Below are positions 63,896-64,000 of a DNA stretch of 64,000 nucleotides, one piece after another (the stretch's first letter is position 1; each line of letters opens with the position of its first letter). A program made the position numbers and the translations under genes. The notes beneath the pieces are model-generated. The model saw only the letters and a program-made list of their open reading frames with translations. It did not search any database and was not told the origin of the DNA. Origin of the DNA: Actinernus sp. WN-2022 (Eukaryota > Cnidaria > Anthozoa > Actiniaria > Actinernidae). The stretch is taken from assembly GCA_030867875.1 (NCBI GenBank), contig JAOWCC010000413.1:62001-126000 (forward strand), written 5' to 3'.

Positions 63896-64000
63896 ATATC
63901 CGACGGTGCTCAAGGGTCGGATACTTCTTCTAGTAAACACCACTTGGTTGATGGTCGAAAATCCCACTCTTCGTCTTAAGTTCGACTGATCGCACTCTGC
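63896..64000. other. unassigned end of window
   Basis: Nothing is recognised in the last 105 bases. Confidence 0.5.

Overview
The window looks like gene-poor, AT-rich, intron-containing DNA from an invertebrate animal. A hexacorallian cnidarian such as a stony coral is my inference. It rests on low gene density, strong eukaryotic splice sites and TATA/CRE promoters, and the transposon mix: DIRS-like, Penelope-like, BEL/Pao, CR1/L2-like LINEs, TTAA-inserting elements, and RecQ-like helicase fragments inside long-TIR elements. No rRNA gene, functional tRNA gene or CRISPR array was seen.

Only two stretches look like host genes. On the minus strand at 1875-4174, a CRE and TATA box precede a short non-coding exon with a strong splice donor. 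About 1.9 kb further on is an exon encoding a signal peptide and a basic peptide with a GRR amidation/cleavage site. On the plus strand at 49275-49507, a CRE precedes one exon resembling the start of a neprilysin/ECE-type (M13) type II membrane peptidase. Neither gene is complete here.

Layout. 1-6830: tandem repeats, MITEs and the putative secreted-peptide gene. 6867-12440: LINE fragments, then a Penelope-like element split by a LINE, which is itself split by a TTAA-flanked element. 12755-13335: a repeat that serves as the empty-site reference for a DIRS-type insertion elsewhere in the window. 15472-17255: a foldback carrying a 1.2-kb long-TIR element with a RecQ-like helicase start. 17359-20733: a proline-rich ORF pair, then a GC-rich degraded polymerase/helicase region. 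22713-31277: a DIRS-like retroelement with split direct repeats (A1 - gag - RT - tyrosine recombinase - B1 A2 B2), interrupted by a second RecQ-bearing long-TIR element in the recombinase and by a 3.3-kb Helentron-like insertion in gag. 32611-38032: two more copies of the Helentron-like family around a TTAA element. 38690-44543: BEL/Pao remains and a LINE holding a TTAA foldback that holds another LINE. 44997-48289: a second TTAA element with a small basic ORF, then a 1.6-kb long-TIR element. 51293-58560: BEL/Pao gag and pol remnants separated by LINEs and MITEs. 58580-64000: minisatellites, MITEs, a LINE split by a TTAA element, and LTR-like sequence.

Almost every protein-coding trace is a broken transposon gene. 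The nesting preserves exact insertion sites: four insertions can be removed on paper to give uninterrupted reading frames or near-identical empty sites. That makes target-site calls (TTAA, 9-bp TSD, T^T without TSD, none for the DIRS element) unusually secure for a single window.
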